Origin: WS-7 sp035635575
Lineage (GTDB): Bacteria; Eisenbacteria; RBG-16-71-46; SZUA-252
DNA: 13,427 nucleotides
NCBI GenBank assembly: GCA_035635575.1
Contig: DASQAV010000136.1
Coordinates: 1-13,427 of the forward strand
Reading direction: 5' to 3'
Below the pieces are notes generated by a model. The model searched no databases. It saw only the letters and a list, made by a program, of their open reading frames with translations, and was not told where the DNA came from. This document shows positions 1 to 6,696 of this stretch, piece by piece. Position 1 is the first letter of the stretch. Each line of letters begins with the position of its first letter. Both the position numbers and the translations under genes were made by a program.

Positions 1-1
1 C

Positions 2-247
2 GTTGAAGGAGAGGTGGATCCCACGACTGGCTGGCTCCTGGACTACGGGGAGATCAAGCGGCTGATCGAGCCTCTGCGCGCCCAGCTCGATCACTACTAC
101 CTGAACGAGGTGAACGGGCTCTCGAACGCGACTTCTGAGAATCTGGCGGCGTGGATCTGGGAGCGGTTACGGCCCTCGCTTCCTTCACTCGCGAAGATCA
201 CCGTCCACGAGACCTGCGAAGCGCGCTGCGAGTACGAGGGGAAGTGA
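2..247 (+). CDS. queD: QueD, 6-carboxy-5,6,7,8-tetrahydropterin synthase, C-terminal part (5' truncated by window edge)
   Basis: The reading frame is open from base 2, with no stop before the window edge, so the gene begins upstream; 81 residues are visible. They match the C-terminal two thirds of the E. coli-type QueD (about 120 aa) almost segment by segment: GEVDPTTGWLLDY at the start, the catalytic LDH followed by YYLN, TSENLAAWIW, and HETC with the conserved substrate-binding Glu. From family knowledge, QueD converts 7,8-dihydroneopterin triphosphate to 6-carboxytetrahydropterin in the cytosol. This is an early step toward preQ0, queuosine in tRNA and other 7-deazaguanines. The N-terminal zinc-binding His and catalytic Cys region lies outside the window. 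A GTG at base 14 is internal, since conserved residues precede it. The TIR gene follows after 34 bases on the same strand, so co-transcription is possible. Confidence 0.93.
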   Translation, partial: VEGEVDPTTGWLLDYGEIKRLIEPLRAQLDHYYLNEVNGLSNATSENLAAWIWERLRPSLPSLAKITVHETCEARCEYEGK

Positions 248-281
248 AGGTCACTCCGCCAGAAGCGACGGCCTGCACAGT

Positions 282-1649
282 ATGAGCTTCCGTACGAAGG
301 GGGGATCGCCGACGGGGTTTCGCACTGTCATCATCAGCGAAGACGAACACCCCGCTGCCGCTCAGGCAGTTGAGGAGTTGGGTCTTGAACCAATTGTTCC
401 GAAGCACTCATCGATCCAGAGCGTGGTCCAGTCTGCTCCTCGCCTCATTGTCATTGACTGGAGCCCGTCCCGGATCAAAGAGAACACTGAACTTGTCCGC
501 GCCATCCGCAATCTTGCCGCCACTCGCGATGTGCCGATCATCGTGTGGTACAGCGAATGGGAGGACATCCCGGAGGATATGCTCCGGATGGAAGCCGTGT
601 ATCCGTACAACATTCCGGGGTCCATTCCTGACTTAATAGCAACGGTGCGGAAAGCGATGCGCACTGAGCCCCTAGCCATCACCGATACTGAGCGACAAGA
701 GCTTGATGCCATACAGCGAGGTCTACGCGGTGATAGCTCCACAAAAGGGCATGTCCTAATAGTTCTAGGAGATACTAGACTGTCCTCCCTCGCAGCCGTG
801 AGCCTTCAGCATGCCGGCTTCGAAACGACCGAAATCCTTGGAACAAGCGTCGCTCTATCCGCCCTGAGATCGATTACGCCGGATCTTATTCTGCTGGACA
901 CGAAGCAGCCTGACGGAAACGGCTTCGATTTCTGCGCTCGTGTACGAGCGGACAGCCTCAGAGCACATATCCCGATCATCTTTCTGACAGCATCAGCTGG
1001 ATGGGACGATCGTACGAGGGGTCTCCAAGTCGGAGCACACGACTACATCACAGTGCCCTGGTCTTCCGATGATCTCGTGCTTCGCATATCGAATCTTGTC
1101 TTGCTGAGTCGACAGCAGCGTGCAGCAGCATTCCGCGAAGTAACAGACAGATCGATCGCGGAGGATCGCCCATCGATGTTCATCATTTGCGGAAAGCCGG
1201 ACGAGGATTTCGGGTCCATGCTGAAGGCGGAGCTCAAGAGAAGGGGCGTAGACGCGTTCCTCTTCTGCGAGGATGCTATACCGGGTGCCAAGCTCCACCG
1301 AGTGATGCGTGCGGGGGTCAACACGCACGAGAGAGTCGTACTGGTGTGTTCCCGCGAGTCTCTCAACCGACCAGGCGTGTTGAATGAGATTGAGGAGACC
1401 TTGGCTCGCGAGGCCCGCGAAGGTGGGGAAACGATCCTTATTCCCATTCGATTGGATGACTATGTCTTGGAGGGTTGGCAACCAGCACGCCCGGATCTCG
1501 CAATAGCAATAAGAGATAGGGTAGTGGCAAACTTCAGCGAAACGAAAACTGACGAGCAAACGTTTCAACGGGCAGTAGATTCTCTTATGAGTGCCCTTAC
1601 CTTCTCATATGTCGGTACAAGCCGGGTCGGAGAGGAGTTTGAGGCATGA
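282..1649 (+). CDS. Tandem receiver-like (REC-REC) protein with C-terminal TIR domain
   Basis: A 455-residue, probably cytosolic protein. REC1 spans about residues 14-125, with acidic E20/D21, phospho-acceptor-like D59 in VIDW and S91. REC2 spans about 157-270, with D164, D206 in LILLDTKQPDG and T236 in FLTAS. Both lack the conserved receiver lysine: I111 stands there in REC1 and V258 in REC2 (DYITVPW), so phosphorylation switching may be impaired. Residues 297-438 resemble bacterial TIR domains: MFIICGKPDEDF (box 1, degenerate), BB-loop-like DAIPGAKL, RVVLVCSRESL, NEIEETL with E369 at the NAD-hydrolase glutamate position, and ILIPIRLDD. Many bacterial TIR domains cleave NAD+ or make cyclic ADP-ribose-type signals. 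The activity here is inferred. No strong Shine-Dalgarno precedes ATG 282. G+C is lower than in the neighbours. The gene is followed by a 4-base overlapping small ORF. REC2 is certain as a fold, REC1 and TIR likely. Confidence 0.85.
   Translation: MSFRTKGGSPTGFRTVIISEDEHPAAAQAVEELGLEPIVPKHSSIQSVVQSAPRLIVIDWSPSRIKENTELVRAIRNLAATRDVPIIVWYSEWEDIPEDMLRMEAVYPYNIPGSIPDLIATVRKAMRTEPLAITDTERQELDAIQRGLRGDSSTKGHVLIVLGDTRLSSLAAVSLQHAGFETTEILGTSVALSALRSITPDLILLDTKQPDGNGFDFCARVRADSLRAHIPIIFLTASAGWDDRTRGLQVGAHDYITVPWSSDDLVLRISNLVLLSRQQRAAAFREVTDRSIAEDRPSMFIICGKPDEDFGSMLKAELKRRGVDAFLFCEDAIPGAKLHRVMRAGVNTHERVVLVCSRESLNRPGVLNEIEETLAREAREGGETILIPIRLDDYVLEGWQPARPDLAIAIRDRVVANFSETKTDEQTFQRAVDSLMSALTFSYVGTSRVGEEFEA
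1631..1637 (+). promoter_or_regulatory. Shine-Dalgarno for the 41-aa small ORF
   Basis: AGAGGAG lies 8 bases before ATG 1646, inside the 3' end of the TIR gene. This is near-ideal complementarity and spacing for a ribosome binding site. It is the main evidence that the overlapping small ORF is translated. Confidence 0.6.
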
Positions 1650-1771
1650 CGAGAATCGCTAGGGCCCTAGCTTGCATTGCCGCAGGGATCGCCCTGTGCT
1701 CAATTCTGGTGACAGGGTGGCGCTCGCCGCTCTCGCGGACAAATCACTTCATGTCGCGTCTGAGGAAGTAA
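1646..1771 (+). CDS. Small 41-aa putative single-pass membrane protein, coupled to the TIR gene
   Basis: A 41-codon ORF whose ATG overlaps the TIR gene's TGA in an ATGA junction, with a strong Shine-Dalgarno 8 bases upstream. The N-terminus is MTRIAR, then an uninterrupted hydrophobic stretch (about residues 7-25, LACIAAGIALCSILVTGW), then a short basic tail (RSPLSRTNHFMSRLRK) before TAA. This layout suggests a membrane anchor or small inner-membrane peptide. A cleaved signal peptide with almost no mature product is less likely, and the cysteine at residue 10 does not sit in a good lipobox. I recognise no family. Overlap and coupling suggest it is made together with the TIR protein, possibly as a membrane partner, toxin-like effector or regulator (inference). 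It could instead be the truncated start of a decayed gene. Confidence 0.5.
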   Translation: MTRIARALACIAAGIALCSILVTGWRSPLSRTNHFMSRLRK

Positions 1772-1882
1772 AATCCCTCCCAAAATCGCGCGAGTGCCAC
1801 CCACTGAACCGCTAGTCGTGCGAGATCGATCCTGATCTTTGCCGCGGCATTACTCTCCTCGATCCGCAGGTAGACGCAACTC
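1772..1882. other. Convergent intergenic spacer (TIR unit and hemY)
   Basis: A 111-base gap between two converging transcription units. It contains a 10-base perfect palindrome, TGCCGCGGCA (1840-1849), without a T-tract on either side. I find no convincing intrinsic terminator for either unit here, and no ORF in this gap that looks real. Confidence 0.5.
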
Positions 1883-3274
1883 CTACCGCGCGGCGTGGAG
1901 GAGCCAGCCCGCGACGCGGTCCGCGTCCTCCACCAAGGAGCCCACCGAGACCCCGCGATACGCGTTCCCCGCCACGTAGAGGCCCGGGAAGGCGCCGATC
2001 CGCTTCATCACCGACGCGATCCGCTCGCGGTGTCCCAGCGTGTACTGGGGAATGGCGCGCTCCTGCCGCATCACCCACGTCCGCTCGGGCCCGCCCTTCA
2101 GGCCCAGCGCCCGGTCCAGCGACTCGCACGCCAGCCCGATGAGCTTCGCGTCCGGGAGCGTGATCAGCTCCGGGCGGTCCACGCCGCCGAGGAAGGCGCG
2201 CACGAGCGTGAACCCCTCGGGCGCGCGTCCGGGGAAGAGATTGGATTCGAAGAGCACGCCCAGCGCGGGAAGCGCCTCTCCGGGCGCGACCAGGAATCCA
2301 TAGCCGTCGGGCTTCGTGCGGAAGGCTTCGTCGCGGATGGCGAGCGCCACGACGGCGAGGCCGGAGTGGGGAATGTCGGTGAGTGCGTTGGCGGCTTCGA
2401 TGTCGAGCCCGCGCAGGAGCGCCGCGGCATCGGAGGCCGGGGTCGCCACGATGACCGAGTCGAAGCTCCGCGATTCGCCGCTCGCGAACCGGATCGTGAA
2501 GGGTGTCGTGGCGGCGTACTCCGGCGCTCGGCTAAGCCGGAGCGCGGGCATCTCGAGGTGGATCGCCGCGCCCAATGATTCCGCCAAGCGCTCCACCAAA
2601 GAGCCCATGCCTCGCTTCAGGGACCAGAGGGAGCGCGGTCCCGCATTGCTCTTCGCACCGGATCGATTCTTCGTCCCTCCATATTTGCCCATGGCCAGGA
2701 GGAGCGAGCGGTGTTTCTTCTCCAGCTCCCGCAGCTTGGGGAAGGACGCATCCAGGGAGAGCTTCGCCGCGTCGCCCGCGTAGACACCGCGGACGAACGA
2801 GCCGGCGACGACGCGCGCGGCCTCCTCGCCCATGTGCCGGGCGGCGAAGTCTAGAACTGACTCCTCGTGGGCGACACGGCTCGCCACCAGGGGCTCGGCG
2901 AGGACGCGCAGGCGCCCCTTGGGAGAGATCGCCGAGAAGTGGAGAAGAGAGCCGGGCCCGCTGGGGAAGCGGTGGAGCTTGCCCCGCGAGAACACGTACC
3001 GGCGTGCCGCCTGGGGCGACGCCTCGACCCGCTCGCCCGCAAGCCCGAGATCCTGGATCAGGGTCTGGGCCGGCCCGGGCCCCGTCTGAAAGGCATCGGC
3101 CGCCCACTCCACCAGAAATCCCTCGGCATTCGTCGTGCGGATCCGCCCGCCCGCACGCGCCCCCGCCTCGAATACCTCGACCGTGAGATCCACGCCCCGC
3201 CGCGACGCGTCGCGCTTCAACGCGTGGGCGACCGTGAGTCCGGCGAATCCGGCGCCGAGGACCGCGACCTTCAT
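1883..3274 (-). CDS. hemY: HemY-type FAD-dependent protoporphyrinogen IX oxidase
   Basis: 463 aa, typical for the family. It starts MKVAVLGAGFAGLTVAHAL, with the dinucleotide-binding GAGFAG at residues 7-12, the ribose-contacting E36 (VFEA) and GGRIRT at 42-47. A middle part reads SFVRGVYAGDAAKLSLDASF. The C-terminal FAD motif GLYVAGNAYRGVSVGSLVED begins at 431. The enzyme oxidises protoporphyrinogen IX to protoporphyrin IX, passing electrons via FAD, normally to O2. HemN in the same operon produces protoporphyrinogen, and no HemQ/ChdC is seen, so action on coproporphyrinogen (Gram-positive route) is less likely. ATG 3274 was chosen over an upstream in-frame start at 3370, because the Rossmann motif must sit at the N-terminus and the extension lies inside hemH. 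It is the last gene of the operon, 16 bases after the hemH stop. Confidence 0.95.
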   Translation of the reverse strand: MKVAVLGAGFAGLTVAHALKRDASRRGVDLTVEVFEAGARAGGRIRTTNAEGFLVEWAADAFQTGPGPAQTLIQDLGLAGERVEASPQAARRYVFSRGKLHRFPSGPGSLLHFSAISPKGRLRVLAEPLVASRVAHEESVLDFAARHMGEEAARVVAGSFVRGVYAGDAAKLSLDASFPKLRELEKKHRSLLLAMGKYGGTKNRSGAKSNAGPRSLWSLKRGMGSLVERLAESLGAAIHLEMPALRLSRAPEYAATTPFTIRFASGESRSFDSVIVATPASDAAALLRGLDIEAANALTDIPHSGLAVVALAIRDEAFRTKPDGYGFLVAPGEALPALGVLFESNLFPGRAPEGFTLVRAFLGGVDRPELITLPDAKLIGLACESLDRALGLKGGPERTWVMRQERAIPQYTLGHRERIASVMKRIGAFPGLYVAGNAYRGVSVGSLVEDADRVAGWLLHAAR

Positions 3275-3290
3275 CGGTGGAGCCGAGAAC

Positions 3291-4271
3291 TCAAGCGGAA
3301 CGAGCGGCCGGAGTGCGCAGCCTGGTCTCGACCAGATCCGCGAGCGCGTCCAGGAAGGGCGGAAAATCATTGAGCGACTGGACGCGGCGGAAGTTCGTGA
3401 TCCCGAGGGCGCGCGCCTGGTCCCCGTAGAGAAGATCGACCTCGTAGAGAGTCTCCACGTGGTCGGACACGAAGCTGATCGGGAGCACCAGCACGTCCTT
3501 CACTTGATCCCGCGCGAGATCGCGGATCACCTGGTCGGTGCTCGGCCCGATCCACTCGACCGGTCCCACGATGCTCTGATATCCGAGGACGTGCGGCATC
3601 GGGGGCAGGCGGCGCAGGACGCACTCCATCGTGATCCGGATATGCTCGCAGTACGGATCGCCCGCGTCGATGAAGTGCTTCGGCAGGCCGTGCGCGCTCA
3701 CGAGGAGCGTGGGCCGCTTTCCCTGGAAATGGACCTCCAGCGCCACGCGCACGCGATGGGCCAACGCGTCGAGATATCCGGGATGGTCGTACCACTGGTC
3801 GATGCGGTCGAGCGGGAGCCGGATCCCGCGCCGCCTCATCACGCGCTGAAGCTCCGCCACGCTCGAGCCGGTCGTGGCCATGGAGTAGTGCGGGTAGAGG
3901 GTGAGGGCCAGCAGCCGATCCACGCCTTCGCCCAGGAGCTCGTCCAGCGCCTGCTCCGTGGTCGGATTCCAGTACCGCATGGCCATCGCCGCCACGACGT
4001 CGTGGCCGCGCTCGCGAAGCCGCTCCGTGATGCCTCGGGCCTGGAGCGTGGTCCAGCGCACGATCGGCGAGCCGCCTCCGATCTTTCGATAGTTCTCCTG
4101 CACCTCGGGCGTCCGTTTGTTGGCGATCATCCTGCCGATCACCGCCTGCCCGATGGCTCCCCCTGGAAGGCGGATGATCTCGCGGTCGGTGAAGATGCGG
4201 GTGAGGAACGGACGGACCGCGTCCAGGGTGTCCGGGCCGCCAAGGTTGAGGAGGAGGATCCCGGTCTTCAG
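3291..4271 (-). CDS. hemH: Ferrochelatase, apparently starting at a CTG codon
   Basis: 326 aa if started at CTG 4271, the usual length for bacterial ferrochelatase. The N-terminus reads (M)KTGILLLNLGGPDTLDAV, the family's opening motif. GGGSP follows at 65-69. LLVSAHGLPKHFIDAGDPYC carries the metal-site H194, and FVSDHVETLYEVDLLY carries E273. The enzyme inserts Fe2+ into protoporphyrin IX to give protoheme. Going upstream in this frame from LLLNLGGP, the codons contain no ATG, GTG or TTG before an in-frame TGA at 4302-4304, so CTG is the only reasonable start. The next GTG (4142) would delete 43 residues including the NLGGP motif. CTG overlaps the hemN stop as CTGA, suggesting termination-reinitiation. 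The start is the uncertain part; the identity is firm. Confidence 0.93.
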   Translation of the reverse strand: MKTGILLLNLGGPDTLDAVRPFLTRIFTDREIIRLPGGAIGQAVIGRMIANKRTPEVQENYRKIGGGSPIVRWTTLQARGITERLRERGHDVVAAMAMRYWNPTTEQALDELLGEGVDRLLALTLYPHYSMATTGSSVAELQRVMRRRGIRLPLDRIDQWYDHPGYLDALAHRVRVALEVHFQGKRPTLLVSAHGLPKHFIDAGDPYCEHIRITMECVLRRLPPMPHVLGYQSIVGPVEWIGPSTDQVIRDLARDQVKDVLVLPISFVSDHVETLYEVDLLYGDQARALGITNFRRVQSLNDFPPFLDALADLVETRLRTPAARSA

Positions 4272-5641
4272 ACCGTGCGCGAGAACACAGGCTTCTCGCC
4301 CTCATGGCGCTTCTGGTAGGCGTCGAACGCCATGCAGATGTTCCGGACGAAGAGGCGGCCCGGGTCGGTGACCTGGATGTGGCCCGGGTCTCGCGTCACG
4401 AATCCGTTCTTCGCGGGCCCCTCGTCCAGCTCGCAGAGGGAGTCCGCGAAGTACTCCGCGAACCGGATCCCGTGCGCGCGCTCGATCGCGTGGACGTCGA
4501 GGTAGAAGTTGCACATGAGGCCCTGGATTACGTCGCGGCGGATCTCGTCGTCCTTGCTGCGCAAGAACCCACGCTCGATCGGAGGGAGCTCCGCGTCCAG
4601 CGCGTCCTTGTAGCGGTTCAGCTTCTTCGTGTTCTGCGCGAACGCCCCGCCCAGATCCCCGATGGCCGAGACGCCGAAACCGACCGAGTCCTTGGCGGGA
4701 TGCGTGGTGTATCCCATGAAATTCCGCTGGAGCGTGTGCTCGCGCGCGGCCCGGGCCAGGGAATCGCCCTCCAGCGCGAAGTGGTCCATCCCGATCTGCT
4801 GGTATCCGGCTCCGGTGAAGAGCGCGTGCGCAATGCCGAAGAGCTCCAGCTTCACCTCGCGCGGCGGAAGGTCCTCGAGCCGGATCGCCTTCTGGTGCGC
4901 CTTGATCCAGGGCACGAACGCGTAGGAATAGACCGCCACGCGGTCGGGGCGCAGCTCCAGCGCCAGCTGGATCGTCTTCCGGAAGGACTCCGGCGTCTGG
5001 TGCGGGAGCCCGTAGATGAAATCGAAGTTGATGGACTCGATGCCGAGCCCGCGAAGGTGCTCGTGGAGATCCTTCGTCTGGTTGAAGGTCTGGTATCGAT
5101 TGATCGCTTCCTGGACGTCGGGGTCGAAATCCTGCACGCCCATCGAGATTCGATTGAACCCCAGGCGCTTCAAGAGGTCGCCTTGGCGGTGTGTGGTCAC
5201 GCGCGGATCCACCTCGATCGCGATCTCCGCGTTCGGCTCGAACGTGAAGCGGTCGGTGAACGCCCGGAAGACGCGCTGAATCTCCTCTTCCGTGAGGTAG
5301 GTCGGCGTGCCGCCTCCCCAGTGGTACTGGACGAGGCGCGTGCGCTTCTTCAAACGGTTGGCGACGAGCTCCACCTCGCGCTCGAGATCCTCGATGTACG
5401 CGGCCGCCACACCCGGCTTCTGCGTGATGATGACGTTGCACCCACAGAAGCTGCAGCGCTCGCGGCAGAAGGGCAGGTGCACATAGGCCGATAGCGGTTC
5501 CTCGGACTTGCCTGAGGCCTCGTCCAGCTTCTCGAGGTAGCGCTCCGCGTTGAATCCCTCGTGGAACTCGACCGCGGTGGGATAGGACGTATAGCGCGGG
5601 CCGGGGCGATCGTACTTGGCGAGAAGCTCCGCGGTGTTCAT
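4268..5641 (-). CDS. hemN: Oxygen-independent coproporphyrinogen III dehydrogenase (radical SAM)
   Basis: 457 aa, the length of true HemN. The diagnostic RYTSYPTAVEF is at the N-terminus. The radical-SAM cluster motif CRERCSFCGC (C59, C63, C66, with the extra C68) has the CX3CX2CXC spacing that separates HemN from the HemW chaperone. HWGGGTPTYL, GFNRISMGVQDF, FDFIYGLPHQTPESF, GMDHFAL, RNFMGYTT and the C-terminal HemN domain (RRDVIQGLMCNFYLD) all align with E. coli HemN by eye. It decarboxylates two propionates of coproporphyrinogen III to vinyls using SAM and a [4Fe-4S] cluster, giving protoporphyrinogen IX without O2. Its ATG overlaps the hemE TGA by 4 bases (ATGA), and its TGA overlaps the CTG of hemH. 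Confidence 0.97.
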   Translation of the reverse strand: MNTAELLAKYDRPGPRYTSYPTAVEFHEGFNAERYLEKLDEASGKSEEPLSAYVHLPFCRERCSFCGCNVIITQKPGVAAAYIEDLEREVELVANRLKKRTRLVQYHWGGGTPTYLTEEEIQRVFRAFTDRFTFEPNAEIAIEVDPRVTTHRQGDLLKRLGFNRISMGVQDFDPDVQEAINRYQTFNQTKDLHEHLRGLGIESINFDFIYGLPHQTPESFRKTIQLALELRPDRVAVYSYAFVPWIKAHQKAIRLEDLPPREVKLELFGIAHALFTGAGYQQIGMDHFALEGDSLARAAREHTLQRNFMGYTTHPAKDSVGFGVSAIGDLGGAFAQNTKKLNRYKDALDAELPPIERGFLRSKDDEIRRDVIQGLMCNFYLDVHAIERAHGIRFAEYFADSLCELDEGPAKNGFVTRDPGHIQVTDPGRLFVRNICMAFDAYQKRHEGEKPVFSRTV

Positions 5642-6696
5642 ACGATCCGCTTCACGGGATCGCCGTGCCGTCTCACCGTCTCCACGAGAAGCGCCACGTT
5701 CTCCACCGGGGTCTCGGGATAGATGCCGTGACCCAGGTTGAAGATGAAGCCGGGACGTCCGCCGTTCTCGCGCAGGACCGCCTCGGCCCGCTTCACGACC
5801 TGCTCCGGAGGACCCATGAGGGCCGCGGGGTCCAGATTCCCCTGCACGCAGCGCGCGCTTCCCAGGATGGCGCGCGCCTGGCTCAGGGAGACGCGGTAGT
5901 CCAGTCCGATCACGTCGGAATGGATGGCGCGCATGGCGTCGAGCTGTCCGTTGGAGGAGGCGAGTGCGAAGTAGATCGTGGGGGTCGACTTCGGAATGGA
6001 GCGAAGCACCCGGTCCGCGAAGGCCACCGCGAAGCGTCCGAACTCAACGGGAGGCAGCCAGCCCGCCTGCGTGTCGAAGAGCATCACCGCGTCCACGCCC
6101 GCCGCGATCTGCTCCTTGAGGTAGTCGATCGTCGCGGTGGCGAGAAGGTCGAGCAGCTCGGCGAATCCCGCGTCGTCGCGGGCCAGGAAGCTGCGGGTGA
6201 GCATGAGGTCTTTCGAGCCGCCCCCGTCCACGAGGTAGGAGGCGAGCGTGAACGGAGCTCCCGCGAAGCCGATCAAGGGCACCCGCCCCTGGAGCCGCTC
6301 TTTCACCGCGCGGATCACGGGGCGGACGTGCGGCAGCGAGCCCGGGCCCTTCCACTCCAGGGAAGCGATCTCCTTGCGGCTCGCGATGCGCCGTTCCAGC
6401 TTGGGTCCCGGATCGAACTCGATGGGAACGCCCATCGCGATCAGAGGAATCAGGATGTCGGAGAAGAGAATCGCGGCGTCGAATCCGAACCGCTCGATGG
6501 GCTGCGCGGTGACCTCGGCGCAGAGCTCGGGCGTGCGGCAGATCTCGAGAAAGCCGTGCTTCTCGCGCACGGCGCGGTACTCGGGCAGGTAGCGGCCCGC
6601 CTGCCGCATGATCCAGATCGGAATCTCGCCGATGGGCTCGTTACGACACGCGCGGAGGAAGGAGTAGGCCGGGGCCAGGGACGGTCCTTGCGTCAC
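5638..6696 (-). CDS. hemE: Uroporphyrinogen III decarboxylase
   Basis: 352 aa from GTG 6696, the normal size. It carries the HemE signature PIWIMRQAGRYLPEYR (arginines 31 and 35), LFSDILIPLIAMG with the catalytic aspartate D80, GFAGAPFTLASYLVDGGGS, and GFIFNLGHGIYPETP near the C-terminus. It removes four acetate carboxyls from uroporphyrinogen III to give coproporphyrinogen III, in the cytosol and without a cofactor. The start was placed at GTG 6696 because it overlaps the hemL stop as GTGA and has a good Shine-Dalgarno. The longer frame, reaching ATG 6912, would add 72 low-complexity, Arg/Pro/Gly-rich residues encoded inside hemL. hemN follows with a 4-base overlap. Confidence 0.96.
   Translation of the reverse strand: MTQGPSLAPAYSFLRACRNEPIGEIPIWIMRQAGRYLPEYRAVREKHGFLEICRTPELCAEVTAQPIERFGFDAAILFSDILIPLIAMGVPIEFDPGPKLERRIASRKEIASLEWKGPGSLPHVRPVIRAVKERLQGRVPLIGFAGAPFTLASYLVDGGGSKDLMLTRSFLARDDAGFAELLDLLATATIDYLKEQIAAGVDAVMLFDTQAGWLPPVEFGRFAVAFADRVLRSIPKSTPTIYFALASSNGQLDAMRAIHSDVIGLDYRVSLSQARAILGSARCVQGNLDPAALMGPPEQVVKRAEAVLRENGGRPGFIFNLGHGIYPETPVENVALLVETVRRHGDPVKRIV

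Noticed and set aside
1840..1849. TGCCGCGGCA palindrome as a bidirectional terminator
   Set aside because: It is a short loopless palindrome with no T-tract on either side; such sequences are common in GC-rich DNA.
3291..4142. hemH starting at GTG 4142
   Set aside because: This start would drop 43 residues including the conserved LLLNLGGPDT motif of ferrochelatase, which is intact upstream in the same frame.
3135..4319. Long plus-strand ORF (394 codons) across the hemY/hemH region
   Set aside because: It is antisense to hemY and hemH, has the Arg/Pro/His/Val-rich makeup of a GC-rich shadow frame, and shows no domain motif.
4304..5494. Plus-strand ORF of 396 codons opposite hemN
   Set aside because: It mirrors a confidently identified hemN. 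The open frame follows from G/C-biased third positions of the true gene.
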